Assembly (NCBI GenBank): GCA_947683425.1 | Contig: CANTUQ010000119.1 | Coordinates: 6,473,001 to 6,537,000 of the forward strand | Origin: Excoecaria cochinchinensis | Lineage: Eukaryota; Streptophyta; Magnoliopsida; Malpighiales; Euphorbiaceae | DNA length: 64,000 nucleotides | Direction: 5' to 3' | In this document: one piece after another, positions 46,045-55,940 of the stretch | Numbering within the stretch: position 1 is the first letter of the stretch | How the letters are laid out: every line of letters begins with the position of its first letter | Notes under the pieces: model-generated | Databases searched by the model: none | The model's input: only the letters and a program-made list of their open reading frames with translations | Told to the model about the DNA's origin: nothing | Position numbers and translations under genes: made by a program

Positions 46045-46459
46045 AGAAATTTCCCTAACTGGGTCCACACTTATCATACCCTCTACACTTACTAACCTCC
46101 TCTTTCTCCTTAATTTCCATCCCTACCACTTCTGAATTCTATTCTTTTTTATTATATAACCTTCTCCCATTATATTGTACATTTGTATTATTTTAATTAA
46201 AATTAATGAATTATTAATTAAATTTAAATTTATTATAAATTTAAAAAATAAAATAAATAAAATTTAAATTTTACCGCAAATGACATATATAATACAGTGA
46301 AATGAGAAGAATATGGTTTATATCCAAAATTCAGTGTTTCAATTTGTATGGAACCTGCGTACACAAATTCAACGGAATAGTGGGCAGTTGGGTACTTTCT
46401 CATTAAATTAAAATGATTATTCTCATATAAAAATAAGTATATTTGATTTGCTATTCAAT
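46045..46459. other. 415-bp insert between the 123-bp repeats
   Basis: The insert is absent from related LTRs. It has an AT-rich second half, no TIR, no poly-A tail and no gene. It looks like filler DNA from break repair rather than a transposon. Confidence 0.6.
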
Positions 46460-46582
46460 TGAACCTCAATATGTTTGGATCTTGTTTAAGATCCCCTCTG
46501 TAAAATGTTTTGAAATGAGAAAAATGTGATATTGCTTTTCGATTCGTACCCGTAAGGTACCGCCATGCGTTCACTCGTTATC
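46460..46582 (+). repeat. 123-bp direct repeat, copy 2
   Basis: Partner of 45922-46044. Confidence 0.92.
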
Positions 46583-47279
46583 CACTACTGTAAGTCAGCA
46601 GGTGTTATATTTTATTGTGTTATATAAATGTGAATCCGAATGACTATGATCATAAGTATGTGAATCTGAATGGCTCTATTTATGAGCATATGAATTAGTT
46701 AACACATGAATGTGATTATGAACCATTGGATGCTTTTGAATGCGACTCAATTATGATTATGCCTTATGAATATCAGCATATGCCAATATATATGTGATCT
46801 GCCTTGACGACCATCATGAATGGCCATCCATATTATTATTGTTTATTTCCCCACTAAGCATTATCGCTTAGCACGGGTGTTTCATCCGTGCAGGTGTGGA
46901 AGGTGTATAGCTTTTGGGAGAGTCGCTGCAAGTCAAGCAACACAGAGGGTTTAATGATAGGACTTAGCTTCTTTCTGTACTATGATTCTTTTTGTAATAG
47001 TGAACTCTCATTGTAATTAGCCTTTTGTTCAGCTTCCGCTTTGTAATTCTGAAAGATGTAATTATTTTAGTAATATTAGAACAGTTATGTAATGAATATT
47101 ATTGCATCATGAATGAAGGATCAGTTTGGTTTTAAAGTTTTAAATTCTGCTGTATTTATATATGTTTCATTTATGTGGATGAATGTTATTGTACCATTTT
47201 GCTTGGTGATACCCTTGCTCATACGGGTGCTCACTCCATTGCGGATGGGTTCTCCTACGTATGGGAATGGGGTGTTACA

Positions 47280-49693
47280 ACGAAAACCCGCTTTTAAGGT
47301 ATTCGAGAGAGGTTCATAAGACTTGCAAAAGATTGCAAGGGCATCTATTTTTGGCAACAAGGAGGTGTTTTTGAGTTGCCACCCAATAAAATATTGGGAA
47401 AGGTCCTCTAGCCTCACTGAGCCTAAGACAACGCATGTGTGTCTATTTTGGGCAATTAGAGATATTTTGGAACCCTCATTCCAATAGAATGTTGGAAAGA
47501 TTCATCTAATCTCGTGAAGCCTAAGACGATGCATATACGTCTATTTTGGGCAAGCCAGAGGTATTTTTGAGTTCCCATCCCAATAGAATATTGGGATGGT
47601 TCATCTAACCTCATGGGGCCCAAGACAATGCAACTTGGGCCTATTTTGGGCAACAAGAGATATTTTGGAATTTCCTTTCTCATAGAACTTTGGAAAAGTT
47701 CATCTAACCTCGTTGAGCCTAAGACTAGAGATGGCTCGGGACTTCCCATTTTTTTATACCTTTATTAAATTATAATTGAGTTTTGAATTTAATTTTTTCA
47801 TTCCATTTTCTCATTAAGTTCAATGGAGAAACTTAAAGCTCAGATCAATTATATAATGGAAAGCATTAAATAAAGTAGGGTTGAAATAGGGTAAAAAGAT
47901 AAATTATAACAAAACTAGGGGCACAATACAACCCCCAATATTAAATAAATGCGAATCATGCATAAAACGGGGTATTCATTGAAGATGACGACATTAGTCC
48001 TCTCATGCATATTTAAAGAAAAATAACATTAAAATATCTATTTTGTTTGGACAAAAAAAATAAGGACATTGGTCCTATTTTATTTAGAAAAATCCCATTT
48101 ATTTGTAGAATTCTTTAGCCATTTTTACATTGGCGGGCTCAAAAAATAATAAATAATAAATAAGATTGAAACTTAAAACAAAAGGAAATAAGATAAGGAA
48201 ATAAACCCGATCGGTGTCCCCGAATCGTTCTAATGGGATCTCCGTTTCGCAACACTCCGAATCCAATGAAAATAATTACACTCATAAAAGCAGAGAGCAC
48301 GTTAGTAAAAATAAAAAAAAACAAAAATGGGTAGGATTAATAAAAATGGATAAAAACTAAAAAAAGAGGAAAAATACCTTGAAAATGAAGTCGAAATAAA
48401 ATAAAACATGAAACAGTAAAGAAAAGGGAAATGAGAGCCCAGACACGGCCCAAATTGCATGAGCGATGGCTGTCCCTAGGCCGACTTATGGGAAAAAGAA
48501 GGCTTTGCGATGTCCCATCACACGCTTGAGTGATGGCTGTCGGTGGAGCTTCGACCCGATGGTCGCCCCCTGACTCCAAAAAAACAAAGAAAAGTCCAAT
48601 TAAAACACGATTTTTGGTTTCTTAATTTTCTTTTAAGCGATCAGGCACAAATAAAAGCAATGTAAAGCGATAAAATGAATTAGAGATCAGTCTAGAATAT
48701 TTACCCTTGGAATATTACCTTCTCAAGGCGAGTGTCGTGTGATCCCTTCCCTTGAATTCTACAAGGATCAATCGATAATGTGCAATTTTGAGAAATTTTC
48801 TACCGCAAGATTGTATTTTTCAAAATTAATTCAAGACAAGAAAATTAATTTTTGCTTCTTGAAATTTTTCATAGGAATTATGAGTGTTAAAAGGACAAAT
48901 CGAGCAGAAATGAATTGATTTCGCTTCCTCGAATTTACCTTATTTCAGAAAAGATTTAATGCAATTTTGTGCAATAAAGAAGAAGAAAACTTCTGACAAT
49001 TCTTTTGATAGTTTCTAAAAAATTTTTAACCCTAGTGAATGACCTTCAGCCTCTTATTTATAGTTTCAAACTAAAAATTAAAAAACTTTTATATTTAAAA
49101 TTTGAATTTGAAAAAGATTTATGAAATCAAGATTAAAACCACCCGATTTTGGGCAATATTTGGAAATCAAATAAGATGTTTAAAAATATTTGAAGAAGAT
49201 TTGGAAATCAAACAAAATATTTGGAAATATTTAAGAAATATTTTGAAATGCCGTGAAATCCCCTTGAAAATCCGTCAAATCCGCCACAGATCGTCTACTA
49301 ATGGGCTTCTATCAGCGATCCAACGGGCATCTGTCGCTAGGGCAGCCTCGATCATTTTGAGCAATGGGCAGTCATAAGAGACGGGCGTAAGTGATAGGTG
49401 TCACTCTCAAGAGGGGTGAGCCGTCTCACGCGAGCGATGGGCGTCGCTAGCTCGGGATGGGCATCCCTAAAACTCGAGCGATGAGCATCACCCGCATTAC
49501 GGACGGGCATCCCTGGGGCGAGCGACAAGCATCACTTAACCGACGGGTGTCCCGTCAATCAACCCAAAGCTAGATTTTTCAACTAAAAACTCTTTTCGAC
49601 ACACAGCAACCTCCGTCCTTTTGGCCAAAGACAAGAACTGATATCTTCATCTGGTAACTCTGATCTGGACTGCCAAAGGACCCAGTGTCTACA
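47280..49693 (-). repeat. Decayed Tat LTR
   Basis: This extends from just inside the primer-site end of a Tat LTR to TCTACA at 49693, which is followed by a Tat polypurine tract. Palindromes typical of this lineage survive in eroded form (for example GAGCGATGGGCGTCGC near 49430). The remainder is AT-rich, with no gene. The far left end was separated by the decayed Tekay element (see 28971-29016). Confidence 0.75.
47341..47735 (-). repeat. Four tandem repeats of about 99 bp in the Tat LTR
   Basis: Units start at 47341, 47441, 47539 and 47639, each with CTATTTTGGGCAA (or variant), a CCCAATAGAATATTGGG-type hairpin and CCTAAGACAATGCA. A degenerate version is in other Tat LTRs (21068-21300, 52975-53215). 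Confidence 0.8.
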
Positions 49694-50505
49694 GTTGCCC
49701 CTTATTTTAGGGAAACTAGTGCACTAGTGTCTAGATGAGCCAAAATTTAAAGAAGAAGCGAAGAAATACGTACCTAAATTGTATTCTACCTTACCTTTTT
49801 GTGTTAAAGGTTGCCGCTTATCGTCGCTGAGTTGTAGTGTATTCTACCATGACTCTTTTGCAATCGTTTTGCTAATCCCCATCCGATCCGCATGGCATAT
49901 CCTTACTAACCCCCATCCGATTTGCAAGGTATCTGATTGCTGCCATCTGAGCTACAGTGTTATCCAACTATGACTCAAATGCAATTTTTTTGCTGACCCC
50001 TATCCGATCTACATGGCATGCACTTGCTAACCCCCATCCGATCTGCAAGGCATCTGATCGCTGTCGTTGAGCTATAGTGCTATCCAACTATGACTCAATT
50101 GTGATTGTTCTGCTGACCTCCATTCGATCTGCATGGCATGCACTTGCTAACCCCCATCCGATTTGCAAGGCATTTGATCGCTGCCGTTAAGCTATAGTGT
50201 TATCCAACTATGACTCAAATGCAATTGTTCTACCGCATTTATCCCACTGGCCTCCATTCGGCATGCACAGTATATTCCTCGTTAACCCCCATCCGATCTA
50301 TAAGGCATCTGATAGTTGCTGTTGAGTTGTAATGTATTCCATTGTGACTCAATTGACATACCGCATTTATCTTGCTAACTACCATTCGGCCTGCACGATA
50401 TATGCCAGCTGACCCTGATCCAGCCTGCAAAGCATCTGATTGTTGTTGTCAAATTGCAGTGTATTCTACTACAACTCGATATACCACATTTATCTTGCTG
50501 GCTGC
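49694..50505 (-). repeat. Tat-C polypurine tract and 3' tandem repeats of about 120-134 bp
   Basis: The minus strand reads AATAAGGGGCAAC before the LTR end at 49693. From about 49780 to 50505 about six units carry CCCCATCCGATCTGCAAGG and a TATGACTCAA motif, with starts near 49850, 49972, 50092, 50212, 50346 and 50472. The array is cut at 50505 by a Tekay-type LTR. Hypervariable tandem repeats next to the 3' LTR are known in Tat/Ogre elements. Confidence 0.75.
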
Positions 50506-51874
50506 TGTAACGCCCCCAGTGCCCCCATTGGAAGGATGCCGATTGCGCTACGTGCATATATATATAAACAAACTCAAATCAAGAGAAAGATATCAAATGC
50601 ATTTAATTAAAAGATAACAAATCCTTAAACATATAATCATATCGTTTTACAAAAGGGATTTGTAAGCATTTAACATATATATATACAAAATAATTGTTCT
50701 TTTACAAAATTACATTTGCCAAAACCAAAATCTTTATACAAAAATCAGTGGAAGACACAAAAAGAAACTCTAACCAAAGACTTCTAGTGGCGGACTTGCA
50801 AATGTCCGAGTCCAAACTAAACCTGCCACCTACATGGGAAAAGAGCCCGCGCTAAGCGATAACGCTTAGTGGGGAGGAATTAACAACATATATATACATA
50901 ACACATGACAACAATAACAACTAATGAGTTAATAAAATATAAAGCATGTAAGCAACATTCACTTGTACATCATAGTTCCTATTTACACACATATAACTAA
51001 ACATCATTCATTCATCAGATGCATATACATAAGTACTCAAACATGTAACTTATAGCCATATTCATATTATTGGAAACACATATGATAGACACAATTCTAA
51101 AAGACACGTGAAACTAGCCTGATTAATCATTAGAGGTGGATACGGTCAATTTTGGATACTGTTAGGACACAGCATCCTAAGCATATGGAGACATGGGTCT
51201 CAAAACATCTTTCAATCATGTATACCCGAAAGTATACTGGAGACCGAAGCCTCAAATCATATGAAATGACCCATACGGGGCCTGCATATAACGTATAACA
51301 TATAGCAGCTGCACACACACACTGACCTAGATAAGCACTTACCTATCCACAACTAAGACCATAGAGGCTGAAAATAATAACTTAAGTATAATTATACAAT
51401 TTTATGTATACATGTATATTTATCAAATTTAAGGACATATACATCATATACAAATCTTATTTACTAATTAATAATACACAAATAAAGGTTAGAAACTCAA
51501 ATTAAAAGAAAAGGGATAAAAAAGAAACAATAGAGAACATTTACAAAAATATGGGTCAGTAGCATTTTACACGGCGGTATGACATTGTCTTACCGCTATG
51601 TAAGACACTTCACACGGGGGTAAGGCAAAGCCATACCGTCGTGTGGCTCGATGGACCAGCAATCCAGAGAGAGGTTACACGGCGGTATGGTCTATCCTTA
51701 CTGCCGTGTGGCTGTTACACGGCGGTATGGGAATGGTCTTACCGTCGTGTAAACACCCCCTGTCCCAGATTACCCAAAAAACTCAAGTAAAATCAACTTA
51801 ACATGCTTATCACTCCACACAACCTCAACAATTATACATAAACACTCATTCCTTAGGTCATATTTAGCATATAC
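50506..51874 (-). repeat. Tekay-type LTR, left part only
   Basis: It begins TGTAACGCCCCCAGTGCCCCC and contains the double hairpin (CTAAGCGATAACGCTTAG, 50852-50869), a short-hairpin string (51160-51360) and a palindrome array (ACACGGCGGTA..TACCGCCGTGT type, 51567-51752). It is interrupted at 51875 by another LTR. The remainder is expected beyond the right end of the window. Confidence 0.82.
51567..51752 (-). repeat. Family-specific palindrome array (ACACGGCGGTA)
   Basis: Four pairs have arms ACACGGCGGTA and TACCGCCGTGT, some changed by one or two bases. It lies at the place in this LTR where other Tekay LTRs have unrelated arrays. Confidence 0.75.
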
Positions 51875-52864
51875 TGTCACACCCCAACCTATACCATGGA
51901 GACTTCTACCCCGATAGAGGGAGAAGAGTCCCGATAGATAGGAGTGTCACATTACACATACCAAAACATTTGATCACAACAAGTAAACAGATAATACAGA
52001 GATAATATAAAGCTTATAAAAGAGAAGCATAACGGTACAGAACAGGATAAATTATCCTCTTTCTTTTATATATATTCATAAACAAAGTCTGTACATATTA
52101 CAAAAGATTTCATATATTCAAAGGCCCAAAGAATACTGTTCTAAAGGGCACACAGAATATTACATCTTATACAAAAGATAAGAAAGCCTATACTATAAAA
52201 CTCTGATCCCTAGTTGTGATGGCCATCCTGATGCGGCACGCCTTGACCGTGTATACCCAAATCTTCCACAACTGCACGGATAAAACACCCGTGCTAAGCG
52301 AAATCGCTTAGTGGGGAAAAACACAAAATGCAATACCGCCACTCACAGTGGCGTTAACAAACAATCACAAACGAATGGCACAGTTACTTGATAAAATGTC
52401 ATAGATCAAGCTAATGCGTAGTAGCACTGTAATTATATTATTCTCAATAAGCAATAATTCAGAACTTATGCATAACATCCAATGACACTTCTGCACCCGC
52501 TATATCAAGATAGTGGATAACGAGTACACATAGATACCCGGAGGTACCATAAATATTCTCATAACACTTAGATACCAGAGGGTATCAAAACAATCTTTTT
52601 ATTCTTGTTCCAAAATATTTTCACATAGAATCTTAGGTAAGATTCAACAGAAAGATCACGAAGATCCATTCGGGGGACCTGATCAGGGTCCAAATCGTAC
52701 ACATGGCTGCAGCTACACATAACTCTATTAGGCATGCCTCACTATCCACTTATTCGACTCTAGCAAGTCATGCATAAACCATTCAATCCATATTTCAGAG
52801 TACAGCATACAATTCATCTAAAGGATCATGATATCACTTATATAAAAGCACATAAAAGTATGAC
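51875..52864 (-). repeat. Second Tekay-type LTR, left part only
   Basis: It begins TGTCACACCCCAACC and contains CTAAGCGAAATCGCTTAG (52294-52311), GGACCTGATCAGGGTCC and TTAGGCATGCCTCA. It is cut at 52865 by Tat-D. Its outer flank TATAC (51870-51874) should reappear beyond the window if it is a separate insertion. Confidence 0.78.
52860..52864. repeat. Candidate left TSD of Tat-D (ATGAC)
   Basis: These are the five bases before the LTR. The partner would be outside the window, so this is unconfirmed. Confidence 0.45.
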
Positions 52865-54909
52865 TGTGACGCGCGCCAGACCCCGCGCGCCGCCCTTTCG
52901 GACCGCCTGCACGGGAGCGATCGGGGCATTTGTAGGTCTGTTGGCATCTTGCAATAAAATCGCAAGTGCGTCTATATTGAGCAACACGGAGGTTTCATGG
53001 AGTCGCCACCCAATAGAACATTGGGAAAGTTTCTCTCGCCTCGGAGAGCCTAAGACTGCGCTTGGTATCCATTTTGGGCCAGCCAGAGGGATCATGGAAG
53101 GTGAACTCCTCACCCTAAGGAGCCTAGGATTAGTGCTAAAGCCTCGTGACTCAAGAAGTATCTTGAAGGATGACCTCTAACCTCTTGAGCCCAAAGACCA
53201 GAGCTGGGTCCGGGATTTCTCATCTATTTCTACCTCAATTATTTTATGATTAAATTTTAATATCATTAATTCGCTCTCTCTCCACACTATGCAGTTTGAT
53301 TAAAAGGCGCATTTATTCACATCTTGAAAGCGATAAATGATCAAATAGATAATGAAAGCAATAGATTATAATAATACAAGGAGCGGAATACAACTCCCTT
53401 TCGTAAATGTGCGGATCATGCATAAATCGGGGCATTGCTTATTTTGAGGACTTTGGTCCTCGCATGCATCATTATTAAAATTGGAGATTTTTGTTTATGA
53501 TGATTTTATTGGATAAAATAGGACATTGGTCCAGTTTTATTTAGTAAACATTCTTTTTATTAAATATAAAAACATTGAGTCATTTTTGTACATCAACGGG
53601 ATATGAAAGGAGTACATCCGTATACATAAGATAATCAATAAAAGAAATAAAACAAGAGGATTAGGAAACTAAACCGGACGAGATCCTCTAAAGAGGGTAG
53701 ATAGCCGCTCAAGCTCGGGATAATCCAGGAGAATCAATATGCACTCATAAAAAGTTAAGAGATGTCAATATACATAAAATCAATATGTGTAAAGCCAAAA
53801 AAACTTTAAAAAGATGGAAAATGATTTAAAAAGAGGGAGACAGAGCCCACCGACGGCCTTCCTTAGCTGACCGACGGGCGTCGGTTAAGGTAACCGAGGT
53901 GTCTGTTTGTCACTCAAGGAGGAGCGTCTGTAGGGGAGTGACCGACGGGCGTCGGTGGTAAAGATGACTCGTCGGTCACCTCTTTCTCCGAAAAGACAGA
54001 ATGAAGAGAAACCTTTTCAATGTCAAGAAAAGTGGGTTTTATCCCAAAAGGAGATAGGAGAGTCAAGATAAAAGAAAGTAATGACAGATATTCAAAAAAA
54101 TTCTAGAAAATAAGAAATAAATATGAGATGAAATGGAGAAAGGATCCGGAATATTTACCCTCAGATAATAGCTTCGGGTGAGATTCTTGTGTCGGTTAGA
54201 GCCCCACGCGTTCCACGAGAAGCAAAGATGAAAGATTAAAGAGAGAAAATGAGATATTTCTTCTTCAATCCCTCAGAAAATCGATTTTGGAGTCAAAATC
54301 TAAAGAAAACTAATTAGCTTTTAGTTCCTTTTGACTGATTTGATCCTTGGTTAAATAGATTTCCTTAGAAAATGTGTTTTGTTGGAAGAGAGAGAAAATT
54401 TGCTTGAAATTGGGCAGAGTTTCCTCCTTTGAAAATTTTTCCAACCCTTTTCAAATGAACATTCGGAGCTTTTATAGCCAGACACGACCGACGGGCGTCG
54501 GTGTATGGGTGCGGGCGTCGGAAGAATCCTTCTGACACAAGGATTCGTCCGACGGCCCTGCCACATCCACCGATGGGCGTCGGAAGGGTTGCGTGCTCCG
54601 GGAAACCAGGCGGCCTTCTGACAGGGGCGGTGATTTTCCAACGGGCGTCGGAAAATACCACAAGCCGTCGGTGACTCGAAGCGACGGGCCGACTTCACAG
54701 ACGGGCTGGCCGTCTGTGGAGGACAAAAAGTCTTTTGACTCGAAAAAAACCTCTATTTTCTCCCCCTCTGCCCAGGAATTGTAAAAAACCTCATTTCTCA
54801 TGGAACGCGGGACTGAAACCTCCAAATCCAGCCCCTCATACAGGCTCGGACATTGATTTCATCATAGGGTAACCTCTGATCCGGACCGCTCCGGGACACG
54901 GTGCTTACA
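52865..54909 (-). repeat. 3' LTR of Tat-D
   Basis: The 2045-bp LTR begins TGTGACGCGCGCC and ends GACACGGTGCTTACA. It is closely similar to 20961-23014. The TATA box GCTATAAAAG (54468-54477) has upstream CCGACGGGCGTCGG-type palindromes to 54720, including GACGGGCTGGCCGTCTG at 54700-54716. Confidence 0.93.
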
Positions 54910-54928
54910 GTTGCCCCCAGTTTTGGGG
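54910..54928 (-). other. Polypurine tract of Tat-D
   Basis: The minus strand reads CAAAACTGGGGGCAAC directly before TGTAAGCACC. Confidence 0.7.
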
Positions 54929-55119
54929 AAACTAGTGCACAAGCGCCTAGATAAGCCAAAACTCAGAGAAAGGTCGGAAAGGAAGCGTACCTGCGACGGC
55001 TTTTCACCCTCCGTGCCTTCTGCCGGGTGGACCTTGTCTCGATCCGCTCGGCGATGCGAAGATATTTCCATCGGCCTTATCTCGACCGGTAGGTACTTGG
55101 TGGGATGCGGCATGCTTTG

Positions 55120-55506
55120 GCTACAACCCCGGTTTGAAGTGCGGTATGCTTTGACCGCAGCTTCGATCTAGTGAGATGCAGCGTGCTCTGGCTACAGTCT
55201 CGATCTGGTGAAGTGCGGTATGCTTTGACCACGGCTTCGATCTGGTGAGATGCAGCATGCTCTGGCTACAGTCTCGATCGGGCGAGATGCGGTATGCTTT
55301 GACCACGGCTTCGATCTGGTGAGATGCAGCATGCTCTGGCTACAGTCTCGATCTGGTGAGATGTAGCAGCTTTGGCTACGGTCTTGATCTGGTGAAGTGC
55401 GGTATGCTTTGACCACGGCTTCGATCTGGTGAGATGCAGCATGCTCTGGCTATAGTCTCGATCTGGTGAGATGCAGCAGCTTTGGCTACAGTCTCGATCT
55501 GGTGAA
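55120..55506 (-). repeat. Tandem array of 37-bp monomers next to the 3' LTR
   Basis: There are about ten monomers of 35-38 bp, each starting TCGATCTGGTGAGATGC. Two types alternate, one with AGCATGCTCTGGCTACAG and one with GGTATGCTTTGACCACGG, so a higher-order repeat is visible. Such 3' arrays in Tat/Ogre elements are a known source of satellite DNA. Confidence 0.85.
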
Positions 55507-55940
55507 GATGAGGAAACCCCGCCGGGTTCCTCGTTCCAAAAGAGGTCTTTTTAATCGATATCTATGTTCGGACCGGTATTCCTCTGTACTAGTGTGACAA
55601 AAGACTTTGTTAGCTCGTGCTTGAGTGATCATCTTTTATCCTGTCTATTGATGGCGTGATTTTGCTTTATTTGCTATGCCATGTTTCATCTTTTATTCAT
55701 TTTTTCTTATTTAGATGTTATTGATCATCATCATTCATCATTTCATTTTTTTTTATATTGTCATTTTTATCGACACATAAGTAAATATGAGAACATACAC
55801 CTTCTTTGATGTGATTAAACAATTAATAATCGAATGATCATGCAATAATGAAGCAAAAGTTTTCACTAGAAATGTCATTTTTGTACAGTGCATATACAAA
55901 ATATAAATATACAAAAGATACAAAAATAACTCCCTGAAGA
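55507..55940 (-). other. 3' region after the sense extra gene
   Basis: About 430 bp of AT-rich sequence lie between the sense gene stop and the 37-bp array. No gene is seen. A transcript end for the sense gene may lie here. Confidence 0.45.

Larger units (their letters stand above)
45306..47279 (+). repeat. 3' LTR of decayed Tekay element, second part
   Basis: This continues the LTR from 33873. It holds a CG-rich palindrome array (45344-45690), the short-hairpin string including TTAGGCATGCCTAA, the double hairpin (CTAAGCATTATCGCTTAG, 46854-46871) and the terminal sequence ACGTATGGGAATGGGGTGTTACA matching the intact LTR end. A 415-bp insert flanked by a 123-bp duplication lies at 45922-46582. 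Confidence 0.88.

Noticed and set aside
55121..55416. Open minus-strand frames over the 37-bp array (repeating Ser-Pro-Asp-Arg-type peptides)
   Set aside because: Frames over a tandem array stay open by periodicity. The monomer length is not a multiple of three, and no start or domain context exists.
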